Below, piece after piece: positions 35,172-43,560 of a stretch of 48,579 bases of DNA. A program made the position numbers and the translations under genes. The first letter of the stretch is position 1; each line of letters opens with the position of its first letter. Origin of the DNA: Lachnospiraceae bacterium A4 (GTDB lineage Bacteria; Bacillota; Clostridia; Lachnospirales; Lachnospiraceae); contig KE159547.1 in the NCBI GenBank assembly GCA_000403215.2, positions 1 to 48,579 of the forward strand, in the 5' to 3' direction. The notes under the pieces were generated by a model. The model saw nothing but the letters and a program-made list of their open reading frames with translations. It did not search any database and had not been told where the DNA came from.

Positions 35172-36782
35172 CTTGAGAGTAAAAAGTTCTATCAAAAAAA
35201 TAACTCTTCCATATGGATTTATGGTATCTTTAAGTTACCACACTTAAGAAAGATACAAACACCACGGAAAGAGTTATTTCATGTGTGAGTTTACCATACT
35301 TTCCAGTGGTTGACCATACGATTATGATGAATTTTATTGAAATTGTTTTATGCCACTTTGAATCCTGTTTCTCCCGAAAAGCTGCTTTCCGCTGGTTTGT
35401 TACCATTACGGTCGGCTTTATGCTGCGTTCCGATAAACTTGGACTTACTTCTGTTATCCGTGACCTTGCCCTCAGCCCAGGTTCTTATGATTCCATGCTG
35501 CATTTTTTCAGGGCATCCTCCTGGTCACTGGAAGATATACGCAGACGCTGGTTTTCAGCCGTCATGGATCATGCACCTCTTTATAGGGAAGGCGGCTTCC
35601 ATGTTCTTGTAGGCGATGGGGTAAAGCAGTCAAAAGAAGGACGCCGAATGCCGGGAGTCAAAAAACTGTTCCAGGAATCTGAAAATTCCGCAAAGCCTGA
35701 GTACATCCACGGGCATATGTTTGGAGGACTTGGCATTCTGGCTGGAAGTGTCCGCAGCTGGGCATGTATCCCCTTAAGCATCCGGCTCCACGACGGCCTT
35801 CAGGCTGCCAGGGAGTGGAAGGACGCGGCTGTTTCCAGCTCCTCCCATGTAATACAGATGGTAGAGGATGCTTATCAGGCTGCCCTCACATTTGGGGATT
35901 GTCTGCTCCTGCTGGACAGATATTTCCTTACCGTCCCGGCCCTTGAAAAGCTGAAAACACTTAACAGCAGCGGGGCGGCGCACATGGAGATCATTACCAA
36001 GGCAAAGAAATCCTGCACAGCATATGAAAAACCCGGCCCCCGGAAACCCGGAAGGGGACGTCCTCCCAAAAAGGGAGCCGCTGTCCGCCTGAAAGAATTA
36101 TTCACCTCCCAAAAGGAACAGTTCCAGGATGCAGAGATTGAGCTTTATGGGAAGAAGGAATCCATCCGTTACTACTGCATTGACCTGCTGTGGGGGCAGA
36201 AGCTTTATCAGGAGCTGCGGTTTGTGCTGGTGGAAATGGATGGCATCCAGAGCATCCTGGCAAGCACCAGCCTGGCACTGGAGCCGCTGTCGGTCATCCG
36301 GCTTTACAGTTACCGGTTCCGGATCGAATGCACCTTCCGGGAGCTGAAACAGCAGGTTGGCGCATTCTGCTATCATTTCTGGTCAAAGCATATGCCAAAA
36401 TTGAGTTATTACCAGAAGAAAGATGAACCGTCACCCCTTGAACGTGTGGGAAATGAAAAATCCCGCCGGAAAGTATTGGAAACGGTACGTGCTATTGAGA
36501 TGCATATGGCACTGTCCTGTATTGCAATGGGAATACTGCAGAGCGTTTCCATTCGTTTTGCCGGAGAGTTCCACCCCGGGCAGATACGTTACCAGAGGAC
36601 GCCTTCCAGGGGGCGGATGTCAGAAGCCGCTGTCATGCACTATCTGCGGAAACATTTTTTCCGCCTTTTAGGAAAACAGCCAGAATTATGCATAACGCAG
36701 ATAATTCAGGAACAGCAGGATGAGTCCGGAACCTACTGGGGTTCACGGGCTTCTTAAGCAGCGCAAACTTTTTACTCACAAG
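35172..36782 (+). mobile_element. IS4-type insertion sequence, copy 2
   Basis: 1611 bp. Ends CTTGAGAGTAAAAAGTT and, inverted, CTTGTGAGTAAAAAGTT. Perfect 8-bp duplication TAGTGATA at 35164-35171 and 36783-36790. It lies between the AAAGGA ribosome binding site (35157-35162) and the ATG (36793) of the ATPase gene. Confidence 0.9.
35285..36757 (+). CDS. IS4-family DDE transposase, copy 2
   Basis: 490 residues from GTG 35285, same architecture as the copy at 4916: LVGDGVKQS, LLLLDRYF and YSYRFRIECTFRELK. The proteins differ at many positions (for example SLPYFPVVDH against SLSYLLADDH), so the two copies are related elements and not a recent duplication. Intact. Confidence 0.9.
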   Translation: MSLPYFPVVDHTIMMNFIEIVLCHFESCFSRKAAFRWFVTITVGFMLRSDKLGLTSVIRDLALSPGSYDSMLHFFRASSWSLEDIRRRWFSAVMDHAPLYREGGFHVLVGDGVKQSKEGRRMPGVKKLFQESENSAKPEYIHGHMFGGLGILAGSVRSWACIPLSIRLHDGLQAAREWKDAAVSSSSHVIQMVEDAYQAALTFGDCLLLLDRYFLTVPALEKLKTLNSSGAAHMEIITKAKKSCTAYEKPGPRKPGRGRPPKKGAAVRLKELFTSQKEQFQDAEIELYGKKESIRYYCIDLLWGQKLYQELRFVLVEMDGIQSILASTSLALEPLSVIRLYSYRFRIECTFRELKQQVGAFCYHFWSKHMPKLSYYQKKDEPSPLERVGNEKSRRKVLETVRAIEMHMALSCIAMGILQSVSIRFAGEFHPGQIRYQRTPSRGRMSEAAVMHYLRKHFFRLLGKQPELCITQIIQEQQDESGTYWGSRAS

Positions 36783-36792
36783 TAGTGATAAA

Positions 36793-38394
36793 ATGTTTAA
36801 ATATGCATTACCAGATGAAAATAATAATCCTGTAAGTCAGGAGATTGATTCAAATTCACTCATAATAATTGGTGCCAATGGTTCGGGAAAAAGTAAATTA
36901 GGGGCTTGGATTGAAGAAAATGATACGGAAAATGTACATAGAATAGGTGCGCAGAGGAATTTGAATTTTAATGAGTATATTCCACTAAAAAGTTATGAAC
37001 AAGCAAAAAATAGTGTACTTTTTGGTAATGAAAAAGAACATAATAAAGGATATCGCTGGAATTGGGGACATTTGACAACAACGTTGCTTAATGATTACGA
37101 GAATGTATTGGCTGCACTTATAGCTTTAAATAGTAAACAAACGGAAGATTTTGTGAAAGAGTGTAAACGAAATGAAAAAGAAGGTGTTACATATCCTAAA
37201 GCACCTAAAACCGTAATTGATGAATTGCTCGAAATTTGGGATACAGTTTTTCCGCAACGTTCGATAAAAATAGAAGATTCAAAAGTGATTGCTTCTTTTA
37301 AGCAAGCAGAGAATAAAGATACTTTATATAAGGGAAGTGAAATGAGTGATGGTGAAAGGGTTGCTTTATATTTGATTGCCCAATGCCTGTCAGTTCCTGC
37401 AAATAAGGTATTGATAGTTGATGAGCCAGAGTTACATCTACATCGTTCTATAATGAATCGATTATGGTGTGAATTGGAAAAGAAAAGGTCTGATTGTTTA
37501 TTTATATACATAACACATGATACAAACTTTGCTGCACTACATTCGCAGGCAAAGAAAATATGGGTAAAGGAATATGATGGATGTAAATGGACATTAGAGG
37601 AAATAAATTCAAGTGAACTACCAGAACAATTAATGTTAGATATAATGGGAAACAGGAAAAAAGTGATCTTTGTAGAGGGTACAGACGAAAGTTACGATAC
37701 AAAATTATATTCAGAAATATATAAAAGCTATTATGTTATTCCTTGTGGTGGTTGTAGTAATGTAATTGCACGAACAAAAGCAATGCGAGATACTCCTCAA
37801 TTACACGACATTGAATGTTTCGGAATTATAGATCGGGATTATAGAGGCGAAGCAGAAATAAATGCATATAGAGAACACCATATATATACATTAAAGGTGG
37901 CAGAAGTAGAAAATCTTTTTCTTGTTGAAGAATTATTAAATGTTGTAGCTAATTTACTTGCTATTACAGATAATAGAGTTGTTGAAAATATTAAAAAATA
38001 TATTATAGAAAACCGATTTTCTTGTGAAGTAAATCGCCAAATATGTGAAGCTGTAGTTTCAGAAATAAAATATCAATTGTCTATAATTGAACTTTCTAAA
38101 AAAAATGAAATAGAAGCCAGCCAGACCCTACAACAGGTTATGGAGAAAATAACTTACGAATCTGTTAAAGATTCTATTGAGCAAAGTTTCCAAGAAATTT
38201 TACAATCCAAAGAATATTCAAAAATTTTGTCAAAGTTTAACCGTAAAGAATTGGCTAAAACTATAGGTCATTATTTTGGACTTAAAAATGATGAATATTG
38301 CGATTTCGTTATTCGGCAACTTCATAGTGTAAATTCGGATGAAATTAAAAATGCTATTATTCCATATTTACCACTTGAAATATCGATAGAATAA
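36793..38394 (+). CDS. AAA/ABC-type ATPase fused to DUF4435 (TOPRIM-like)
   Basis: 533 residues. ATPase half: Walker A IIGANGSGKS (about 27), a signature-like MSDGERVALYL (about 184), Walker B KVLIVDEPELHLH (about 205), ITHD (about 238). From about 290 a DUF4435 domain: VIFVEGTDESYD, CFGIIDRDYRG and VAEVENLFLVEELL, the acidic residues expected of a TOPRIM-type nuclease. This is the pairing of AriA and AriB in PARIS anti-phage systems, which also occur as fusions, and of related OLD-like systems. The IS4 copy upstream has displaced its ribosome binding site, so expression may be reduced. Confidence 0.8.
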   Translation: MFKYALPDENNNPVSQEIDSNSLIIIGANGSGKSKLGAWIEENDTENVHRIGAQRNLNFNEYIPLKSYEQAKNSVLFGNEKEHNKGYRWNWGHLTTTLLNDYENVLAALIALNSKQTEDFVKECKRNEKEGVTYPKAPKTVIDELLEIWDTVFPQRSIKIEDSKVIASFKQAENKDTLYKGSEMSDGERVALYLIAQCLSVPANKVLIVDEPELHLHRSIMNRLWCELEKKRSDCLFIYITHDTNFAALHSQAKKIWVKEYDGCKWTLEEINSSELPEQLMLDIMGNRKKVIFVEGTDESYDTKLYSEIYKSYYVIPCGGCSNVIARTKAMRDTPQLHDIECFGIIDRDYRGEAEINAYREHHIYTLKVAEVENLFLVEELLNVVANLLAITDNRVVENIKKYIIENRFSCEVNRQICEAVVSEIKYQLSIIELSKKNEIEASQTLQQVMEKITYESVKDSIEQSFQEILQSKEYSKILSKFNRKELAKTIGHYFGLKNDEYCDFVIRQLHSVNSDEIKNAIIPYLPLEISIE

Positions 38395-38784
38395 CTGAAT
38401 TTAGGAGTAGAACAGGAAACATTTTTCCATTTTGGAAGATATCGTTATTGCAATTATTTGCAACATAAATTAAAATGAATCTGTGGCAACATTTTGGCAA
38501 CAGAAAATCAGCAAGCCATTATAAATGATGTAATTGAAGTAAAAACAGGCGTGTATTTGCATAAAAATTAAACAAATATAGTTAATAGCAACAAAGAACA
38601 CGCCGAGTTCGAGTAACGGATAAAATCCCGGAAATGCTGATAAAATGGGAATTTCCGGGATTGCTTTATGCCTGTTGGCTCTAAAATGGCTCTAATTATT
38701 TGATGAATACTGGATTTTGGGCGGGTATCATGATACCTGCTTTTTTAATACAGAGGAATTTCGCCCTCATAGTTGTCGGCTCTT
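38395..38784. other. Right margin of the mobilizable element, no gene seen
   Basis: It contains a 12-bp hairpin (AATCCCGGAAAT 38624-38635 with 38651-38662, no T run), AGGCGTGT/ACACGCC flanking arms, GGCAACATTTTGGCAAC (about 38484), GAGTTCGAGT (38605) also found at 22129, TGGCTCTAA twice at about 38678-38695, and a 16-base word ATGAATACTGGATTTT also found at 413. These suggest integrase sites or junction debris, not a gene. Confidence 0.4.
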
Positions 38785-39459
38785 TCGTAAACGGTAGATA
38801 GTGCGTACCTATACAAAACTGGAGCAAACCTGTAAGATAGAAACAGATTTGCTCCAGTCTTATTTCAATTCATTCTTACCAGTCTTCCGGCAGTTCTCCG
38901 GCAGGCTTGGTGACCAGGGGAGCAGGTCATCCAGAAAACTGCGGTCTGTATCATCCAGATGTTTGGGAATCTCAGTAAGCAGAAATTCAAAGTAATCATA
39001 CGGCTTCAAGTTGTTTGCTTTTGCAGTTTCCGCAATGCTGTAGATAATGGCGCTGGACTTTGCGCCGGCAATGGTATCGATCATCACCCAGTTTTTCTTG
39101 CCGATGCAGAATCCGCGGATGGACTGTTCCGCAGCGTTATTGTCCATCGGCACTTCGCCATCGTCCAGGAACACTTTCAGGTATTTCTCCTGGTTCAGGG
39201 AATAATTGAAACCTTCCCACGTCTTGCTTTTTTGCGGCACTTTCGGAAGGTTTTCACGAACCCATGTGAAATAAGCCTCCACCAGGGGCTTTACGCTCAG
39301 CTGGCGGCGGTTTTTCCGTTCTTCCGCCGGGAGATCTTTTAACTGTTTTTCCTCCCGGTAGATCGCCTGTATCATGGTCAGCGCAAGATATGCGCGGCTG
39401 TCCTTCTGCTTTGCTTTCGGCAGCGCTTTTACTGCTTCATCAAACCTGCGCCTGGCATG
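38785..39459. repeat. Left arm of the 675-bp inverted repeat
   Basis: Every position pairs with its mirror about the axis at 41210 (position sums 82420), the partner being 42961-43635. I counted about four mismatches by eye, so identity is over 99 percent. The outer limit coincides with the IS66 terminal GTAAACGG. The inner limit is CATG next to the recombination core. Confidence 0.9.
38860..39459 (-). pseudogene. tnpC: IS66 TnpC C-terminal fragment, left copy
   Basis: The frame reads HARRRFDEAVKAL...LAVKPLVEAYF-type sequence, then MDNNAAEQSIRGFCIGKKNW with the catalytic E of IS66 TnpC, and the family tail (YDYFEFLLTEIPKHL). The front two thirds, with both aspartates, are missing. It is cut exactly at the CAT of His-Ala-Arg-Arg-Arg-Phe, where the RIT core begins. 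It faces its mirror copy at 42961-43560. Inactive. Confidence 0.88.
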
Positions 39460-39460
39460 C

Positions 39461-39486
39461 GACTTATTCGAGAACTGGAATAAGTC
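39461..39486. other. Putative recombination core, left copy
   Basis: GACTTATTC and GAATAAGTC are complementary 9-bp arms around the 8-base GAGAACTG, the geometry of a tyrosine-recombinase core (two binding sites around a 6-8 base crossover). An identical copy in the same orientation is at 42934-42959, although the flanks are mirror images. Confidence 0.65.
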
Positions 39487-39631
39487 CCATTATCCCAGAA
39501 GTATTGTTATTCCAGAAGCAAGTCTACATATGGCATAAATGTTGTTTTTTACAGCATATTTCTTGAATAATGATAGTGCTCTTTTACAATGAAGATGTAA
39601 CTAATTCATCTCATTATAAAGGAGGTCTCAT

Positions 39632-40855
39632 ATGAGAAATACAATCTTACCATTCGATGAACTGATGAAAGCAGTTCTGGAGCAATTAAAATCTCAGAAA
39701 TATATGGATTCAACGTTGACCGTATATCGGCGAACCTACAATCGCATTCACATTTTTCTGAATCATCATGGCACGGACATATACACTCATGAATTAGGCA
39801 AAGCATTTCTTGCCGATTCAAATGTTAGCAAATCCACCTTTGTAGCTTATGCCTGTGCAGTACGAAGGCTGGATGACTACATTGACGGAAAACCTTACAG
39901 GTGCCATCATGGTGATTATAACGAACAGATTCCTCTGGTGTTTGCGGGCACTTTGTCTGGGTATCTTCAAGAATGCATAGATAATGGCAATAAACCGGCT
40001 ACGATCTGCTCAAAAGAAAGGACCTGTATATCTTTTTTGAGCTTTGTGGAAAATGCTGGTTGTTCTGACCTTTCTCAATTAAACACCGGCATTGTATCAC
40101 AGGCCCTGCTTACATTCTCCAACAAGGATGCCTATGCACGTATCCGTCAGTTCCTGAATTACCTTGCTGAAAAAGGCATCCTAGAAGTGGATCTTTCCAG
40201 GATTGTTCCGCACTATAAGAGAGGTACGGCGCTTCCCACGACATATACGCCAGATGAAATCAGCAGGGTCGAAGCTTCTGTTGATACCAATACTACTATT
40301 GGAAAGAGAAACCTTGCTATCATCCGGCTGGCATCACGAATGGGACTCCGTGCAGGCGACATTGCAAAGCTTAAACTATCGGAAATCAACTTTAGTACGG
40401 GATACATCAGTATAACCCAGGAAAAGACGGGGATACCTCTCACATTGCAAATGCCTTGTGAAGTTGTTAATGCCATTTCGATGCATCTTGGCAATGACAA
40501 ATACTCTTTAGAAGACGGGTATGTATTTCATAGCCTGACGGCTCCGTATGGACGTATTACTACAAGCATAATACGACACGCTTTAAATGAATGCTTTGCT
40601 GCAGCAAATGTCAATACAGCAGGGAAAAAGCATGGTCCACATGCATTTCGGTCATCCCTTGCAAGTTCAATGGTAAACGATAATGCATCTTATGAGGTAG
40701 TCAGAAGAATCCTGGGACATTCAAATTCTGATGTTATCAAGCATTACGCTAAAGCAGATATTGAAAATCTGAGGATGTGTTCTATAGATCCTCCGATTCC
40801 TACAGGGATTTTCCGTGATTATCTTTCCGGCAAGGGGGTGGTCACCCATGTTTGA
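39632..40855 (+). CDS. RIT tyrosine recombinase A
   Basis: 407 residues, AGGAGG before ATG. N-terminal SAM-like domain (LPFDELMKAVLEQLKSQKYMDSTLTVYRRTYNRIHIFL). Catalytic domain with R in MGLRAGDIAKLKLSEI (about 236), HAFR in HGPHAFRSSLASSM (about 335), LGHSNSDVIKHYAKAD with the nucleophile Y (about 370). First of three genes overlapping by 8-11 bases, so the proteins are probably made in fixed ratio and act as one complex. The upstream 120 bases hold the promoter inside the element end. Confidence 0.88.
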   Translation: MRNTILPFDELMKAVLEQLKSQKYMDSTLTVYRRTYNRIHIFLNHHGTDIYTHELGKAFLADSNVSKSTFVAYACAVRRLDDYIDGKPYRCHHGDYNEQIPLVFAGTLSGYLQECIDNGNKPATICSKERTCISFLSFVENAGCSDLSQLNTGIVSQALLTFSNKDAYARIRQFLNYLAEKGILEVDLSRIVPHYKRGTALPTTYTPDEISRVEASVDTNTTIGKRNLAIIRLASRMGLRAGDIAKLKLSEINFSTGYISITQEKTGIPLTLQMPCEVVNAISMHLGNDKYSLEDGYVFHSLTAPYGRITTSIIRHALNECFAAANVNTAGKKHGPHAFRSSLASSMVNDNASYEVVRRILGHSNSDVIKHYAKADIENLRMCSIDPPIPTGIFRDYLSGKGVVTHV

Positions 40856-41825
40856 TAGTATTTATTCAGAACAGTTATCACAGTATTACGGTCTGCGTCA
40901 GGAAACATTGAGTGAAAGCGCAGGGAAACACGAATTATGCTATCTGCGCCGCTTTGATTCGTATGTTTCTGAACAGTTAGATTCCCCCGGACACATCACG
41001 GAAGATTTCATCAACCAATGGGTTGGTTCCCTTTCGGGAAAAAGCAGTTCTGTGGAGAATGAAATCATTGTAATACGACAGTTCCTGGAGTTTCTCAAGC
41101 ATACCGGAGAAAATGCTGCCATGCCTTCCATACCCAGGGTTCATGATGACTATGTCCCATATATCTTTAGTGATACGGAGTTGAATTGTATTTTCGAGTC
41201 TGCTGATAACATCGTTCAAAAGGATCCAAAGGCTGATCCTTATCTGGTGATAGAGTTTCCGGTGATTCTCAGGCTTTTATACAGTTGTGGCCTTCGAATC
41301 GGTGAAACGGTCAAAATAAATATGAATGATGTAGATCTGGATGGCGGCATCCTCCGCCTTATAAACACAAAGGGCAATAAGCAGCGTTTAGTCCCGATGT
41401 CAGCGCCCATGACAGATATTCTATACAAGTACTGCATGGCAATGAACCTTACCGGCAGAAACAACATATGGCTTTTCCCGTCCTCTAAAAATGAGGGACA
41501 TATATCCGACAGATCAGTAAAGCGCAGATTTGAGTACATTCTTCATAATAATGGCATTCAAGTCTATAGCCGAAAGAAACACGAGCGTGGTCCATGCCTG
41601 CATTGTATGCGCCATGTGTTTGCGTTTAAATCGTTTGCAAAGGCCGAACGGGAAGGAAGGCATCTTGATGACGCTGTCCCATTCTTGTCTGTTTATCTCG
41701 GACATGCAGGCATTAATGAAACGGCCAAGTACCTAAAATTCAGTAATGAATTGTTTCCGGAGGCCATCGATTCCTTTGGCAGATTTATGAGCGACCTGCT
41801 TCCGGAGGTGGGCTATGAAGAATAA
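40848..41825 (+). CDS. RIT tyrosine recombinase B
   Basis: 325 residues from ATG 40848, overlapping gene A by 8 bases, with GGGGGTGG upstream. Catalytic residues: R in SCGLRIGETVKIN, HCMRHVFAFKSF, LGHAGINETAKYLKFS with Y. The typical insert between the H-box and the tyrosine is longer than in XerD. A and B-type proteins of RIT elements belong to different subfamilies, as seen here by their distinct H-boxes. Confidence 0.88.
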   Translation: MFDSIYSEQLSQYYGLRQETLSESAGKHELCYLRRFDSYVSEQLDSPGHITEDFINQWVGSLSGKSSSVENEIIVIRQFLEFLKHTGENAAMPSIPRVHDDYVPYIFSDTELNCIFESADNIVQKDPKADPYLVIEFPVILRLLYSCGLRIGETVKINMNDVDLDGGILRLINTKGNKQRLVPMSAPMTDILYKYCMAMNLTGRNNIWLFPSSKNEGHISDRSVKRRFEYILHNNGIQVYSRKKHERGPCLHCMRHVFAFKSFAKAEREGRHLDDAVPFLSVYLGHAGINETAKYLKFSNELFPEAIDSFGRFMSDLLPEVGYEE

Positions 41826-42837
41826 AAAAATTTCCTTCATGAATCACCTTGAGTGTTATTTCAATACATATTTACCAACTGTAAAGGGCTTATCACAATC
41901 AACGATAGTTTCGTATAAAGCAACATTCCGTATACTCATGGAATTCTTATATACAGTAAAAGGTATTCCCTCTGATAAGGTGGAGTTCAGTACCCTTGAT
42001 GATAAGTTGATCATGGAGTTCTTAAGCTGGTTGGAAACAGAGCGAAGCTGCAGTGTCAGCACCAGAAACCAGAGGCTCTCTGCTATTGCAGCATTCTCGA
42101 TATATGCACAGAATAGAGATTTTGGTTCAGCAGTTACTTTCAGAAACTGTGTACTAAAAGTTCCAAAGAAGAAAGCGCCCCGCAAAGGCAGAAGCTCATT
42201 CACAAGGGATGAAGTCAAGACTCTATTCGGATTACCCGATTCAAGTAATGAAATCGGATTAAGAGACAAGACTTTGCTGTGTTTTATGTATGCTAGCGGG
42301 ACAAGGGCACAGGAGGTATGTGATTTAACAGTTGGGAATATCCAGTTCTATCCTGATCGAGCCGGTATCAACATACATGGTAAAGGTCAAAAGGTGCGCC
42401 GTATAGGTATTCCATGTGATGCTTCAAATATGTTGAAGAAGTATATTGAACATCGTAGAATAATCAATGATACAGAGCGGCATGTGTTCTCAAGTCAGAC
42501 ACATGAGAAGATGTCAGTTTCCTGTATTGAGGAAATATACTCCAAGTACATTGAGAAGGCAAAACAAGAGTATCCTGAAATGTTCAGATATCATTACACG
42601 CCACATTCCATGAGGCATACTACTGCCACCCATATGATTGAAGCAGGGGTTCCTCTTATTGTGGTTAAGAACTTTCTCGGGCATGTATCCTTGCAGACCA
42701 CTCAGATATATACAGAGATAACGCAGGATACCATGAACAAACAGCTTAAATCGTGGAATGACAAATGGTTTCTCAAGGATAATTCTCATTTTGAAAACAC
42801 GAATGGCAAAAGTAATATACCGGAATTCTTAAGGTAA
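41815..42837 (+). CDS. RIT tyrosine recombinase C
   Basis: 340 residues from ATG 41815, overlapping gene B by 11 bases. XerD-like: LECYFNTYLPTVKGLSQSTIVSYKATFRILMEFL, R in YASGTRAQEVCDL (about 163), PHSMRHTTATHMIEAG (about 265), LGHVSLQTTQIYTEI with Y (about 300). All three proteins keep the full R-H-x-x-R-H-Y set, so all could be catalytic. Confidence 0.88.
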   Translation: MKNKKISFMNHLECYFNTYLPTVKGLSQSTIVSYKATFRILMEFLYTVKGIPSDKVEFSTLDDKLIMEFLSWLETERSCSVSTRNQRLSAIAAFSIYAQNRDFGSAVTFRNCVLKVPKKKAPRKGRSSFTRDEVKTLFGLPDSSNEIGLRDKTLLCFMYASGTRAQEVCDLTVGNIQFYPDRAGINIHGKGQKVRRIGIPCDASNMLKKYIEHRRIINDTERHVFSSQTHEKMSVSCIEEIYSKYIEKAKQEYPEMFRYHYTPHSMRHTTATHMIEAGVPLIVVKNFLGHVSLQTTQIYTEITQDTMNKQLKSWNDKWFLKDNSHFENTNGKSNIPEFLR

Positions 42838-42867
42838 AAGTAGTTATTGTTATTCGGGATTTAAATC

Positions 42868-42905
42868 GGAGAACTGCCGATTTACGCTGATGTTGGCAGT
42901 TCTCC
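42868..42905 (+). terminator. Hairpin ending the trio operon
   Basis: The 11-bp perfect stem GGAGAACTGCC (42868-42878) with GGCAGTTCTCC (42895-42905). There is no T run, so it may not terminate well. Its arms contain GAGAACTG, the same octamer as the centre of the recombination core, and lie 3-40 bases from the right terminal repeat. It could therefore be a recombinase site. Confidence 0.5.
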
Positions 42906-42960
42906 TAGAATAACAATACTTCTGGGATAATGCGACTTATTCGAGAACTGGAATAAGTCC

Positions 42961-43560
42961 CATGCCAGGCGCAGGTTTGATGAAGCAGTAAAAGCGCTGC
43001 CGAGAGCAAAGCAGAAGGACAGCCGCGCATATCTTGCGCTGACCATGATACAGGCGATCTACCGGGAGGAAAAACAGTTAAAAGATCTCCCGGCGGAAGA
43101 ACGGAAAAACCGCCGCCAGCTGAGCGTAAAGCCCCTGGTGGAGGCTTATTTCACATGGGTTCGTGAAAACCTTCCGAAAGTGCCGCAAAAAAGCAAGACG
43201 TGGGAAGGTTTCAATTATTCCCTGAACCAGGAGAAATACCTGAAAGTGTTCCTGGACGATGGCGAAGTGCCGATGGACAATAACGCTGCGGAACAGTCCA
43301 TCCGCGGATTCTGCATCGGCAAGAAAAACTGGGTGATGATCGATACCATTGCCGGCGCAAAGTCCAGCGCCATTATCTACAGCATTGCGGAAACTGCGAA
43401 AGCAAACAACTTGAAGCCGTATGATTACTTTGAATTTCTGCTTACCGAGATTCCCAAACATCTGGATGATACAGACCGCAGTTTTCTGGATGACCTGCTC
43501 CCCTGGTCACCAAGCCTGCCGGAGAACTGCCGGAAGCCTGGTAAGAATGAATTGAAATAA
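42961..43560 (+). pseudogene. tnpC: IS66 TnpC C-terminal fragment, right copy
   Basis: Same 200-codon fragment as the left copy, inverted (HARRRFDEAVKALPRAKQKDSRAYLALTMIQ ... MDNNAAEQSIRGF). It differs at one residue near the end (CRKPGKNELK against CRKTGKNELK). Internal ATG starts exist, but there is no catalytic aspartate pair. IS66 also needs TnpA and TnpB, which are absent. Confidence 0.88.

Larger units (their letters stand above)
39458..42963 (+). mobile_element. Recombinase-in-trio (RIT) element with duplicated core site
   Basis: Three overlapping tyrosine recombinase genes lie between 24-bp perfect terminal inverted repeats (39489-39512 and 42908-42931, starting ATTATCCCAGAAGTATTG). 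The whole is flanked by a 33-bp direct repeat (39458-39490 and 42931-42963). The gene content matches RIT elements, described mainly in Proteobacteria. It carries no cargo. The terminal repeats share the same symmetry axis as the flanking IS66 arms. Confidence 0.85.

Noticed and set aside
4916-36757. The two IS4-type copies as a composite transposon carrying 6.4-35 kb
   Set aside because: Each copy has its own different target duplication and the sequences differ at many positions, so they inserted independently.
36793-38394. Classic OLD-family nuclease
   Set aside because: The C-terminal half matches the DUF4435 pattern (FVEGTDE, IIDRDYR, EVENLFL) better than the OLD TOPRIM, so the PARIS-like reading was preferred.
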